DNA from: Streptomyces venezuelae | GTDB lineage: Bacteria > Actinomycetota > Actinomycetes > Streptomycetales > Streptomycetaceae | DNA: 64,000 bases | Assembly: GCF_008642335.1 (NCBI RefSeq) | Contig: NZ_CP029191.1 | Coordinates: forward strand, 4,216,001-4,280,000 | Direction: 5' to 3' | In this document: in pieces, positions 17,257-25,891 of the stretch | How the letters are laid out: every line of letters starts with the position of its first letter | How positions within the stretch are numbered: position 1 is the stretch's first letter | The notes under the pieces: model-generated | What the model was told of the DNA's origin: nothing | Seen by the model: the letters and a program-made list of their open reading frames with translations, nothing else | Database searches by the model: none | Position numbers and translations under genes: made by a program

Positions 17257-18484
17257 CATACGCGGGGGCGACCTGCCCGACCTGCCCGACCTGCGGTCCG
17301 AGGCCGATGCGCTCGACTCTAAGGACGAACTCGCCGCGAAGCGCGAGGAGTTCGTCCTCGACGAGACGGTGTACCTGGACGGCAACTCGCTGGGCGCCCT
17401 GCCCGCGAACGTGCCGGGCCGCCTCGCCGAGGTGATGACCCACGAGTGGGGCAGGCTCCGCATCCGCTCCTGGGACGAGAGCGGCTGGTGGACCGCGCCG
17501 GAGCGCATCGGCGACCGCATCGCCCCGCTCGTCGGCGCCGCCCCGGGCCAGGTCGTCGTCGGCGACTCCACGAGCGTCAACGTGTTCAAGGCGCTGGTGG
17601 CCGCGGTCCGTATCGCGCGGGGCCCCGATCACCCTTCCGAGGGACGCGACGAGATCGTCGTTGACGCCACGACCTTCCCCACGGACGGGTACATCGCGGA
17701 GTCGGCGGCCCGTCTCACCGGCTGCCGTCTGATCCCGGTGGCGCCCGCCGACGTCCCCGGTGTCCTCGGCGCCCGCACCGCCGCCGTCCTGCTCAACCAC
17801 GCCGACTACCGCACCGGCCGCCTGCACGACCTGCCGGGCCTCACGGCGGCCGTCCACGCGGCGGGCGCGCTCGTCGTCTGGGACCTGTGCCACACGGCGG
17901 GCGCGCTCCCCGTCGGCCTGGACGAACACGGCGTGGACCTCGCGGTGGGCTGCACCTACAAGTACCTGAACGGCGGCCCGGGTTCGCCCGCGTACCTCTA
18001 CGTACGCGAAGCCCTGCAGCCCCGCTTCGACTCCCCGCTGCCCGGCTGGAACTCGCACGCCGAACCCTTCGGCATGCGGCCCGGGTTCGAGCCGGCGGAC
18101 GGCGCCCTGCGCGGCCGCGTCGGCACGCCGGACATCCTGTCGATGCTCGCCCTGGAGGCGTCCCTCGACGCCTGGGACGGCGTGTCCATCGACGCGGTCC
18201 GCGCCAAGTCCCTCGCCCTGACGGACTTCTTCCTGCGCTGCGTCGGTGCGTACGTGCCGACGGGCCGCGTCGAGTCCCTCACCCCGGCCGCGCACGCCGA
18301 GCGCGGCAGCCAGGTCGCGCTGCGCTGCGAGGGTGCGGGCGATGTCATGAAGCGGCTCATCGAGCAGGGCGTGGTGGGGGACTTCCGCGCGCCGGACGTG
18401 CTGCGGTTCGGATTCACGCCGCTGTACGTCTCCTTCGGCGACGCCGAGCGGGCGGCTCGTGTCCTCGCGAGCACCCTGGCCTGA
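17249..18484 (+). CDS. kynU: kynureninase
   Basis: The 411-residue PLP enzyme cleaves kynurenine to anthranilate and alanine. It shows VYLDGNSLGALPANV, VVGDSTSVNVFKAL, ATTFPTDGYIAES, VLLNHADYRTGRLHDLPGL, WDLCHTAGALPV and the PLP lysine in CTYKYLNGGPGSPAYLYV (Lys238), then HAEPFGMRPGFEPADG and GTPDILSMLAL. It overlaps kynA. A product of anthranilate can feed tryptophan salvage or secondary metabolites. Confidence 0.96.
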   Translation: MSDIRGGDLPDLPDLRSEADALDSKDELAAKREEFVLDETVYLDGNSLGALPANVPGRLAEVMTHEWGRLRIRSWDESGWWTAPERIGDRIAPLVGAAPGQVVVGDSTSVNVFKALVAAVRIARGPDHPSEGRDEIVVDATTFPTDGYIAESAARLTGCRLIPVAPADVPGVLGARTAAVLLNHADYRTGRLHDLPGLTAAVHAAGALVVWDLCHTAGALPVGLDEHGVDLAVGCTYKYLNGGPGSPAYLYVREALQPRFDSPLPGWNSHAEPFGMRPGFEPADGALRGRVGTPDILSMLALEASLDAWDGVSIDAVRAKSLALTDFFLRCVGAYVPTGRVESLTPAAHAERGSQVALRCEGAGDVMKRLIEQGVVGDFRAPDVLRFGFTPLYVSFGDAERAARVLASTLA

Positions 18485-18504
18485 TAGCGTCCGGCGGATC
18501 TTGT

Positions 18505-18537
18505 CCCCCGCTTTTCCGTCCACCGGAAGGGCGGGGG
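18505..18537 (+). terminator. imperfect hairpin between kynU and the hydrolase
   Basis: CCCCCGC-TTTTCCG pairs with CGGAA-GGGCGGGGG over a short loop. It lies inside what looks like one operon, so it may be a partial terminator or processing site lowering expression of the third gene. Confidence 0.5.
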
Positions 18538-18575
18538 CCCGAACGCCAGCCGCACTGCTGAGGAGAGGTTGCCGC

Positions 18576-19454
18576 ATGCCGGACGACGCCGCCGTGGCCC
18601 GCGATGCCGCCGAGGCCGACGCCGCCTTCTCGCATCCCGCCGTGAAGCCGGACGCCACCGTCGCGTACGGCGATCACCCCGACCAGGTCGTGGACCTCTA
18701 CGCCCCCAGGGGCGACACCCCGCGCCCCGCCCCCCTCGTCGTCGTCCTGCACGGCGGCGCCTGGCGCGCCCCCTACGACCGGCAGCACGTCACCCCCTTC
18801 GCCGACTTCCTGGCCCGCCGCGGCTTCGCGGTGGCCAACGTCGAGTACCGCAGGGGCAGCCCGATCCCCGCCCAGGGCGGCACGAGCCCCGTCGCCGGGC
18901 GCTGGCCGGAGACCTTCGACGACGTGGCCGCCGCGTTCGACGCGCTCCCCGCGCTCGTACGGGACGCGCTGCCGTCCGCCGATCCGCGCCGCACCGTCGT
19001 GACCGGGCACTCCGCGGGCGGCCACCTCGCGCTCTGGGCGGCCGCGCGCCACCTGCTGCCCGCCGACGCGCCCTGGCGCACCGAACGGCCCGCCCCCCTG
19101 CGCGGCGTCGTCGCGCTCGCGCCGATCGCCGACCTCCGTACCGCGGAAACCCTTGAGGTGTGCGGTGGCGCGTCCGCGCAACTCCTGGGCGGGGCGGCCC
19201 GCTTCGAGGAGCGGCTGCCGTACGCCGACCCGGCCGCGCTGCTCCCCACCGGCATCGCCACGACCGTGGTGCAGGGCCGCACCGACATCGTCGTGCCGCA
19301 GGCCGTGTCCGAGGCGTACGCCGACGCGGCGGCCAGGGCGGGCGAGGTCGTGGGCCTGACGCTCCTGGAGGACGTGGGGCACTTCCCGCTGATCGACCCG
19401 GCGGCCGACGCGTGCGCGGTCGTCGCGGAGGAGATCGCGCAACTGGCGTTCTGA
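18576..19454 (+). CDS. alpha/beta hydrolase, probable kynurenine formamidase
   Basis: The 292-residue enzyme has the oxyanion motif HGGAW (residues 59-63) and nucleophile motif GHSAGGHLALW (Ser146), then DIVVPQAVSEAYADAA (acid) and DVGHFPLID (His). HGGxW plus GHSAGG is the signature of the kynurenine-formamidase group of the hormone-sensitive-lipase-like fold. It follows kynA-kynU in the same direction with its own GAGGAG site. Removal of formyl from N-formylkynurenine is the one pathway step between the two preceding enzymes. That assignment is inference from motif and context; a general esterase is the alternative. Confidence 0.82.
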   Translation: MPDDAAVARDAAEADAAFSHPAVKPDATVAYGDHPDQVVDLYAPRGDTPRPAPLVVVLHGGAWRAPYDRQHVTPFADFLARRGFAVANVEYRRGSPIPAQGGTSPVAGRWPETFDDVAAAFDALPALVRDALPSADPRRTVVTGHSAGGHLALWAAARHLLPADAPWRTERPAPLRGVVALAPIADLRTAETLEVCGGASAQLLGGAARFEERLPYADPAALLPTGIATTVVQGRTDIVVPQAVSEAYADAAARAGEVVGLTLLEDVGHFPLIDPAADACAVVAEEIAQLAF

Positions 19455-19620
19455 CGACCCTCGGTGGAGCGCCCGTGGGACCCGGGGATACCCGTCATAC
19501 CTGAGAGCTACGCGCGGCTGTATACCCCAGCGTGATGTGAGCTACAGAGCCCGATCCATAACTTCCCTTCCGTGACAGCGAGTCGGAACGCCGGCCCGCG
19601 AAGAAGCGGAAGGGCAGGAC

Positions 19621-20595
19621 GTGATGAGGTTCCGGGCCGGGCGGCTGCGCCGCACCCTGTTGGCCGCCGGTGTCGCCACCGCCGTGGTGTTCCCGCTGTC
19701 GGGCGCCGCCCGCCCGGAGATCCCGGCCCCCGCCCCCGCCTCCCTCGGCCGCGTCACGGCGGCGACGCTCCCCGGCGCCTACGCGGCGAACCGGGCCAAC
19801 GCCACCGAGGCGGCGGTCCAGGCCGGGAGGTACGGCGCACGGGGCCGGGCCGCGGCCCTGCGCGCCATGGCCTCCCCGCACCGCGACTTCCTCGCCTTCG
19901 ACGGGCGCGGCGCGGGCCGCACCGCCGAGGTGTTCGGCGACCTGGCGCACGCGGACCGCGTCGCCGTCCTCGTGCCGGGCTCGGACACGTCCCTCGACTC
20001 GTACGGCAGGCTCCGCGCCGGGGCCGTGGCCCTGCGCGCGGAGCTCGACCGGCAGGCGAAGCCGGGGTCGCGCACGGCCGTCGTCGCCTGGCTCGGGTAC
20101 GAGACGCCGGGCACCGTCAGCCCCGCCGTCCTCACCACGGGCCGCGCGGACGGCGCCGCACCCGCCCTGCGCTCGTTCGTCGCCGGGCTGCACGGAATCA
20201 ACGCCCACGCGCGCGTATCCCTGCTCTGCCACTCGTACGGCTCGGTGGTGTGCGCCAGTGCCGCGACGGGCCCGCGCGGCCTGGACGTCGCCGACATCGC
20301 GCTCTACGGCAGCCCCGGCACGGGTGTCGACAAGGCCGCCGACCTGCACACGCGGGCCAGGATCTGGGCGGGGCGCGGCTCCGGCGACTGGATCGCCGAC
20401 GTGCCGCACACCAGCGCCGGCCTCTTCGGCACGACCGTCGGCTTCGGCACCGACCCGGTCTCCGCCGACTACGGCGCCCGCGTCTTCGCGGCGGGCGACG
20501 GCGGCCACAGCGACTACCTGAAGCCGGGCTCGGTCCCGCTCGGCAACCTCGCACGGATCGTGCGCGGCGACGCACCGGAGGTCACCCATGCGTGA
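19621..20595 (+). CDS. secreted alpha/beta hydrolase (DUF1023-type)
   Basis: The 324-residue product has an N-terminal signal region (RLRRTLLAAGVATAVVFPLS, ending near GAA-RPE) and then a DUF1023-type hydrolase: FLAFDGRGAGRTAEVFGD, VAVLVPGSDTSLDSY, the nucleophile motif LLCHSYGSVV, ALYGSPGTGVD, GSGDWIADVPH and GHSDYLKPGS (probable His). Substrate unknown. Both GTG at 19621 and ATG at 19624 could start it. It overlaps the next acyltransferase gene by 8 bp, so the pair is co-translated and may act together at the envelope. Confidence 0.85.
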   Translation: MMRFRAGRLRRTLLAAGVATAVVFPLSGAARPEIPAPAPASLGRVTAATLPGAYAANRANATEAAVQAGRYGARGRAAALRAMASPHRDFLAFDGRGAGRTAEVFGDLAHADRVAVLVPGSDTSLDSYGRLRAGAVALRAELDRQAKPGSRTAVVAWLGYETPGTVSPAVLTTGRADGAAPALRSFVAGLHGINAHARVSLLCHSYGSVVCASAATGPRGLDVADIALYGSPGTGVDKAADLHTRARIWAGRGSGDWIADVPHTSAGLFGTTVGFGTDPVSADYGARVFAAGDGGHSDYLKPGSVPLGNLARIVRGDAPEVTHA

Positions 20596-21757
20596 GCACC
20601 GCCTGTCCGCCCTCGTCCGGCACCTGGACGCCGCCGCACCGCCCGGCAGGGACCGCGCCCTCGACGCGCTGCGTGCCCTCGCCGTCCTCGGGGTGGTGGG
20701 CGGCCACTGGCTGGTCACCGCCCTGGTCCCGGACGGCGGCACGCTGCACACGGCGAGCCCGCTGAGCGGCATGCCGTGGCTCGCCCCGATCTCCTGGGTC
20801 CTCCAGACGCTGGCCGTGTTCTTCCTGGTGGGCGGGTACGTGGCGGCGAAGGGGTACGAGTCGGCACGCGCGCGGGGCACCGGATACCGCGCGTGGCTCG
20901 CCGCGCGGCTCGGCCGTCTCTTCCGGCCGGTCGCGGCCGTCCTCGCGCTGTGGACGGCGGTCACCGCGGGCCTGCTCCTCTCGGGCGCGGACCTCGCCAC
21001 CGTCCACACGCTGGTGAAGCTGGCGCTCTCGCCGCTGTGGTTCCTGCTGGTCTTCGCGGCGCTGACCGCCGCCACCCCGCTGGTGCGACGGCTCAACCCG
21101 CTGTGGCCGCTGGCCGTCGTTCTCCACGTGGATCTGGTGCGGTTCGGCTTCGGCGGCCCCGCCTGGCTCGGCTGGGTGAACGTGGCGGCGGGCTGGCTCG
21201 TGCCGTACACGCTGGGCGCGGCCTGGGCGCGGGGCGAGCTGACGCGGAACGCGGGGCGGGTGCTGCTCGTGGGCGGCACGGTCGCCACCGCCGGGCTCGT
21301 CCTGTGGGCCGGCTACCCGGCCGCGATGGTCGGCGTGCCGGGCGGGACGGTGTCGAACCTGGACCCGCCGACCCTGGCGGCCGTCACGTTCGGCCTCGCC
21401 CAGTGCGGCCTGGCCGTGCTGCTGCGGGTGCCGCTCGGCCGGTGGCTGCGCAGGCCCGGGGCGTGGGCGGCGGTAGCGCTCGTGAACCTCTCCGCGATGA
21501 CGATTTTCCTCTGGCACCAGACGGCTCTGATGGCGGTCACCGCGCTCGGCCTGCTCGCCGGGACCCCGCTGCCCGGCCTGCACACGGTGCCGGACGGGCC
21601 GGGCTGGGTCCTGGCCCGCGTCGCCTGGCTGCCGGTGTTCGGGCTCGGCCTTGCGGTGTGCTGGACGGCGTTCCGCACGTACGAGCAGGGCGGCCGGACC
21701 CGGGCCCGTGTCGTGCGGGCCGGGGGCGCGGCGACGGAGGCGGTGCGGCGTGCCTAG
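20588..21757 (+). CDS. acyltransferase-3 family membrane protein
   Basis: The 389-residue integral membrane protein has about ten hydrophobic segments. The N-terminal motif RDRALDALRALAVLGVVGGH carries the family's conserved Arg and His, and FFLVGGYVAAKGY and LFRPVAAVLALW follow. The C-terminal part includes LSAMTIFLWHQTALMAV, typical of OafA-like enzymes. Members move acyl groups onto surface sugars or lipids. It is translationally linked with the secreted hydrolase upstream, and its end overlaps the next sensor kinase start by 8 bp. Confidence 0.85.
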   Translation: MREHRLSALVRHLDAAAPPGRDRALDALRALAVLGVVGGHWLVTALVPDGGTLHTASPLSGMPWLAPISWVLQTLAVFFLVGGYVAAKGYESARARGTGYRAWLAARLGRLFRPVAAVLALWTAVTAGLLLSGADLATVHTLVKLALSPLWFLLVFAALTAATPLVRRLNPLWPLAVVLHVDLVRFGFGGPAWLGWVNVAAGWLVPYTLGAAWARGELTRNAGRVLLVGGTVATAGLVLWAGYPAAMVGVPGGTVSNLDPPTLAAVTFGLAQCGLAVLLRVPLGRWLRRPGAWAAVALVNLSAMTIFLWHQTALMAVTALGLLAGTPLPGLHTVPDGPGWVLARVAWLPVFGLGLAVCWTAFRTYEQGGRTRARVVRAGGAATEAVRRA

Positions 21758-23108
21758 GGTTGATCTTGTGGAAGAGGCGGACCGCGGGAGCGGCGACGGG
21801 GAGCGGTTCGACCGGGCGGTCGCGGCGGGGCTCACGAGCCTGCGCCGTGACCTGGGGACGGTGGCGCGGATGCCGCTGCCGCCGCTCCGCCGGCCCCGGC
21901 TGCTGCGCTGGACACCGCACGTCGTGATCCTCGGCGTCGCCGTCACCACGACCCTCGGCAACCTCGACCAGTGGTCGCAGCGCTACCACCTCGGGCACAC
22001 GGTCGGCACGCTGATGGCGCTGCTCCAGGCCGCCGCGCTGCTCCTCGCGCTGGTGCGGCCGGTGCCCGCGTGGTGGCTGTCCCTCGTCGTGAACACGACC
22101 GCGTCCGCCCTTGCGGAGGTGCCGTTCGTCCAGGGCCCCGAACCCTGGCCGTGGGGACCGCCCGCACTGTTCGCGCACGCCACGGTGACGCTGCTCCTCG
22201 CGCTCCGGCTGCCCGCCAGGGCCGCCTGGGCGGCGTGCGTGCTGAGCATCGGCGCCCCGCTCCTGCTGCAGCAGACGAGCAGCCCCGGGCCCTACGACAC
22301 CACCGTGCCCCTCGCCGCCTTCGCGTTCGGCGCCGTCACCCTCGTGGGCACCCTCCTGCGCGGCCGCGGCGAGGCCCGCACCCGGCTCGTCGAGCAGGAG
22401 ACCATCACCGCCGAGGAACGGGCCCGCCGCACCCTCCTGGAGGAGCGCAGCCGCATCGCCCGCGAACTGCACGACGTGGTGGCCCACCACATGTCCGTCA
22501 TCTCCATCCAGGCGCAGGTCGCCCCGCACCTGGTCCAGGACCCGCCCGACGAGCTCAGGGAGAACCTCGCGGGCATCCGGGAGAACGCCCTCGAAGCCCT
22601 CACCGAGCTGCGCCGCGTCCTCGGCGTCCTGCGCTCGGAGAACCCCGGCGACGCGGAGGCCGCCCCGCAGGCCCCGCTGCCCACCCTGGAACGCCTGGAC
22701 GTCCTCGTCGACAACGCGCGCGCGGCCGGACTGACCGTGCGCCGCGAGACCGCGGGGGAGCGGCGCCCGCTGCCGCCCGGCGTCGACCTGTCGGCGTACC
22801 GGATCGTGCAGGAGGCCCTCAGCAACGCGATCCGGCACGCGCCGGGCTCGACGGTGCGGATCGACCTCAGGTACGCGCGGGCCGGGGTGCACGTCCGGGT
22901 CACCGACTCCGGCGCGCGCACCGCGGCGCCGCCCTCGCCCGGCGCGGGCCACGGGCTGCTCGGCATGCGGGAGCGCACGACGATGCTGGGCGGCGACCTC
23001 GCCACCGGCCCCACCCAGGACGGCGGCTACGAGGTGTCGGCGTTCCTGCCGGCCGCACCCCCGACGACCCTGACGACACCGACCACCGACGGAGAGACCA
23101 CGCGATGA
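21750..23108 (+). CDS. NarL-system sensor histidine kinase (first of tandem pair)
   Basis: The 452-residue kinase has four to five membrane segments in its first 190 residues and no large extracellular loop, then a HisKA_3 domain with phospho-acceptor RIARELHDVVAHHMSV (His241), and an ATPase domain with YRIVQEALSNAIRHA and GAGHGLLGMRERTTMLGG. GTG at 21750 has a GGAGG site; GTG at 21768 is an alternative. The C-terminus is Thr/Pro-rich. The stop overlaps the response-regulator start as ATGA. It is paralogous to the second kinase at 23867. Confidence 0.9.
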   Translation: MPRVDLVEEADRGSGDGERFDRAVAAGLTSLRRDLGTVARMPLPPLRRPRLLRWTPHVVILGVAVTTTLGNLDQWSQRYHLGHTVGTLMALLQAAALLLALVRPVPAWWLSLVVNTTASALAEVPFVQGPEPWPWGPPALFAHATVTLLLALRLPARAAWAACVLSIGAPLLLQQTSSPGPYDTTVPLAAFAFGAVTLVGTLLRGRGEARTRLVEQETITAEERARRTLLEERSRIARELHDVVAHHMSVISIQAQVAPHLVQDPPDELRENLAGIRENALEALTELRRVLGVLRSENPGDAEAAPQAPLPTLERLDVLVDNARAAGLTVRRETAGERRPLPPGVDLSAYRIVQEALSNAIRHAPGSTVRIDLRYARAGVHVRVTDSGARTAAPPSPGAGHGLLGMRERTTMLGGDLATGPTQDGGYEVSAFLPAAPPTTLTTPTTDGETTR

Positions 23109-23779
23109 CGATCAAGGTCCTGATCGCCGACGACCAGATCATGGTCAGGCAGGGCTTCTCCGTCCTGCTCAACGCTGAGCCGGACATCGAGGTGATCGGC
23201 CAGGCCGTCGACGGCGCGGACGCGGTCGCCAAGGTCGCCGAACTCGGTCCTGACGTGGTCCTCATGGACATCCGCATGCCCGAGCTGAGCGGTATCGAGG
23301 CGACCCGCCGCATCACGGACGAGCTGCCCGACGTCAGGGTCCTGGTCCTGACCACCTTCGACCTCGACGAGTACGTGTACGACGCGCTGCGCGCCGGCGC
23401 CTCCGGCTTCCTGCTCAAGGACGCGTCGGCGGACCAGCTCGCCGAGGCGGTCCGTGTCGTGGCGGCCGGGGACGCGCTGCTCGCGCCCGGGATCACCCGG
23501 CGCCTCATCGCGGAGTTCTCCCGCATGGACGGCGGGACGCGCGGCCCGTTCAGGCCCCGGGTCGGCGAGCTGACCGGACGCGAGACGGAGGTGCTCGCCC
23601 TCATCGCGCAGGGTCTGTCGAACGCGGAGATCGCGGCGCGGCTCGTCGTTGCCGAGCAGACCGTGAAGACGCACGTCGGCCGCATCCTGGTGAAGCTGGG
23701 CCTGCGCGACCGCACGCAGGCGGCGGTGTACGCGTACGAGACGGGCGTGGTGCGCCCCTCGGGCCGGAGCACCCCGTAG
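23105..23779 (+). CDS. NarL/LuxR-type response regulator (first of tandem pair)
   Basis: The 224-residue regulator has a receiver domain with acidic pair IADDQ, phospho-acceptor VVLMDIRMPE (Asp55), TTFDLDEYVYDALRAG and Lys in FLLKDAS. The LuxR-type HTH reads GELTGRETEVLALIAQGLSN and TVKTHVGRILVKLGLRDR. It is coupled to its kinase and very similar to the second regulator; the linker SRMDGGTRGPFRPRV and the C-terminal tail differ most. Confidence 0.93.
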   Translation: MTIKVLIADDQIMVRQGFSVLLNAEPDIEVIGQAVDGADAVAKVAELGPDVVLMDIRMPELSGIEATRRITDELPDVRVLVLTTFDLDEYVYDALRAGASGFLLKDASADQLAEAVRVVAAGDALLAPGITRRLIAEFSRMDGGTRGPFRPRVGELTGRETEVLALIAQGLSNAEIAARLVVAEQTVKTHVGRILVKLGLRDRTQAAVYAYETGVVRPSGRSTP

Positions 23780-23866
23780 AACCCCCGAGTAGTACCTGCG
23801 ACGGACCCCGCGGAACCCGTCTTGCTGTGGACGACCCGTCCGCCGCCTGCCCGTACCTTCGTAGAC

Positions 23867-25207
23867 GTGACCGATACGACTGAGCAGCTCAAGGCCAGTG
23901 GCCCGAAGAGCCCCGAGTACCACTTCGTGCGGGAGGCCTGCGGCGGCCTGCGCGAGGCGCTGTTCCGCGACGCCTTCGCCTACCGGCTGCTGCCGCCCAG
24001 GACGACGGAGGGCCGCCTGGCCCGCCTCCTCCCGCAGCGGATACGCGCGTACGCCGTGTGGGCCCCGCACGCCCTGGTGGTCGCCGCCGCCCTGTTCACC
24101 CTGGTGCTCGCCTACAACGTGGGTCTCGGCACCGACGAGGTCGCGCACCTCCTCACCGGCTTCGTCCCGGCGGCCGCCATCCTGATGACCCTGGTCAGGC
24201 CGGTCGGCGCGTTCTGGGTCTCGCTCGCCACGACCCCGTTCACCGCGCTGCTCGGCAACACCTGGGACGGCTGGCCGTGGACGCCGCCCGCGTTCTTCGC
24301 GCACATCGTGGTGATGGTCGTCGTCGCGGCCAGGACCGGACCGCGCACCGCCCTGTGGATGTGGCTCGGCACGGCGGCGTACGGCCTCTTCACGGAGTTC
24401 TGGCTCGGGTCGCCCGGCGCCTCCGACGCCCCGATGATGCTGTTCGTCTCGGCGCTCGCGCTGCTCGTCACCACCGTGGTGCACGTACGGCGCGAGGCGC
24501 AGCGCGAGGTCACCGTGCAGCGCACCGTCACCGCCATCGAGCGCGACAAGCGCACCCTCCTTGAGGAGCGCACCAACATCGCGCGCGAGCTGCACGACGT
24601 GGTCGCCCACCACATGTCGGTCGTCGCCATTCAGGCCGAGGCCGCGCCCTACCGCGTGGAGAACCCGCCGCCCGAGCTGGAGCAGGCGTTCATCACGATC
24701 CGCGAGAACGCGGTGTCCGCGCTCACCGAACTGCGCCGCGTCCTCGGCGTCGTACGGGCCGAGGACTACGAGGCGCCGGACGCCCCGCAGCCGACGCTCG
24801 CCGACCTCGACCGGCTCCTGGCCAACGTCCGCGACGCCGGTCTGACCGTCGACAAGGTGATCACCGGGGCGGTGCGCGAGCTGCCGCAGGGCGTGGAGCT
24901 CTCCGCGTACCGCATCGTGCAGGAGGCGCTCAGCAACAGCCTGCGCCACGCGCCCGGCGCCGCGGCGCGCGTCGAGGTCGGCTACGTCCTCGGCGGTCTG
25001 GGCCTGCGCATCGTGAACGGTCCTGCGACCGGCCTGGTCAAGCCGTCCCCCGGCGCGGGCCACGGCATCACCGGCATGCGGGAGCGCGTGACGATGCTGA
25101 ACGGCGAGATGACGGCGGAACCGGCCGCGGACGGCGGCTACGAGGTCACGGTGTTCCTGCCGGTGCCGCTCGCGGACCGCTTGGACCCGGCGGGAGAAGA
25201 CGCATGA
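23867..25207 (+). CDS. NarL-system sensor histidine kinase (second of tandem pair)
   Basis: The 446-residue kinase starts at a GTG (VTDTTEQLKASGPKSPEYHF). About 65 cytoplasmic residues precede four to five membrane segments (about 68-200), followed by RNIARELHD-type HisKA_3 (ARELHDVVAHHMSVVAIQ, His243), YRIVQEALSNSLRHAPG and GAGHGITGMRERVTMLNG. The cytoplasmic N-terminus is absent from the first kinase, so input likely differs. It couples to the regulator by an ATGA overlap. Confidence 0.9.
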   Translation: MTDTTEQLKASGPKSPEYHFVREACGGLREALFRDAFAYRLLPPRTTEGRLARLLPQRIRAYAVWAPHALVVAAALFTLVLAYNVGLGTDEVAHLLTGFVPAAAILMTLVRPVGAFWVSLATTPFTALLGNTWDGWPWTPPAFFAHIVVMVVVAARTGPRTALWMWLGTAAYGLFTEFWLGSPGASDAPMMLFVSALALLVTTVVHVRREAQREVTVQRTVTAIERDKRTLLEERTNIARELHDVVAHHMSVVAIQAEAAPYRVENPPPELEQAFITIRENAVSALTELRRVLGVVRAEDYEAPDAPQPTLADLDRLLANVRDAGLTVDKVITGAVRELPQGVELSAYRIVQEALSNSLRHAPGAAARVEVGYVLGGLGLRIVNGPATGLVKPSPGAGHGITGMRERVTMLNGEMTAEPAADGGYEVTVFLPVPLADRLDPAGEDA

Positions 25208-25872
25208 CGATCAAGGTCCTGATCGCCGACGACCAGATGATGGTGCGCGAGGGCTTCTCCGTCCTCCTGAACGCCATGCCCGACATCGAGGTCATCGGCG
25301 AGGCCGTCAACGGCCGCGAGGCGGTCGAACGCGTCCGCGAACTCGCCCCCGACGTCGTCCTGATGGACATCCGCATGCCCGAGCTGAACGGCATCGAGGC
25401 GACCCGCGAGATCATCGCGTCCGAGGGCGACGCGAAGGTGCTCGTCCTGACGACGTTCGACCTCGACGAGTACGTCTACCAGGCGCTCCGCGCGGGCGCC
25501 TCCGGCTTCCTCCTCAAGGACGCGTCCGCGCGGCAACTCGCGGACGGCGTACGGGTGGTGGCGTCCGGCGAAGCGCTGCTCGCGCCGACCGTGACGCGCC
25601 GCCTGATCACGGAGTTCTCGAAGCTCGCGGAGACGCCGCGGCTCTCGGCGACCGTCCAGGCGCAGCAGTACGGGGAGCTCACCGAGCGCGAGACGGAGGT
25701 CCTCGTCCTCATCGCGCAGGGCCTGTCGAACGCGGAGATCGCCTCCCGGCTCGTCGTCGCCGAGTCGACCATCAAGACGCACGTCAGCCGGGTCCTGGTG
25801 AAGCTGGGGCTGCGGGACCGGACGCAGGCGGCGGTGTTCGCGTACGAGGCGAGGCTGGTCACACCGGGGTGA
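25204..25872 (+). CDS. NarL/LuxR-type response regulator (second of tandem pair)
   Basis: The 222-residue regulator has receiver Asp55 in VVLMDIRMPELNG and HTH segments YGELTERETEVLVLIAQGLS and STIKTHVSRVLVKLGLRD. It is nearly collinear with the first regulator, but the recognition region differs slightly (EQTVKTHVGRI versus ESTIKTHVSRV), so targets may overlap. The gene ends 19 bp before the P450 start, suggesting the P450 could be read from the same transcript. Confidence 0.93.
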   Translation: MTIKVLIADDQMMVREGFSVLLNAMPDIEVIGEAVNGREAVERVRELAPDVVLMDIRMPELNGIEATREIIASEGDAKVLVLTTFDLDEYVYQALRAGASGFLLKDASARQLADGVRVVASGEALLAPTVTRRLITEFSKLAETPRLSATVQAQQYGELTERETEVLVLIAQGLSNAEIASRLVVAESTIKTHVSRVLVKLGLRDRTQAAVFAYEARLVTPG

Positions 25873-25891
25873 CAGGCCCTAGCGTCCCCCC

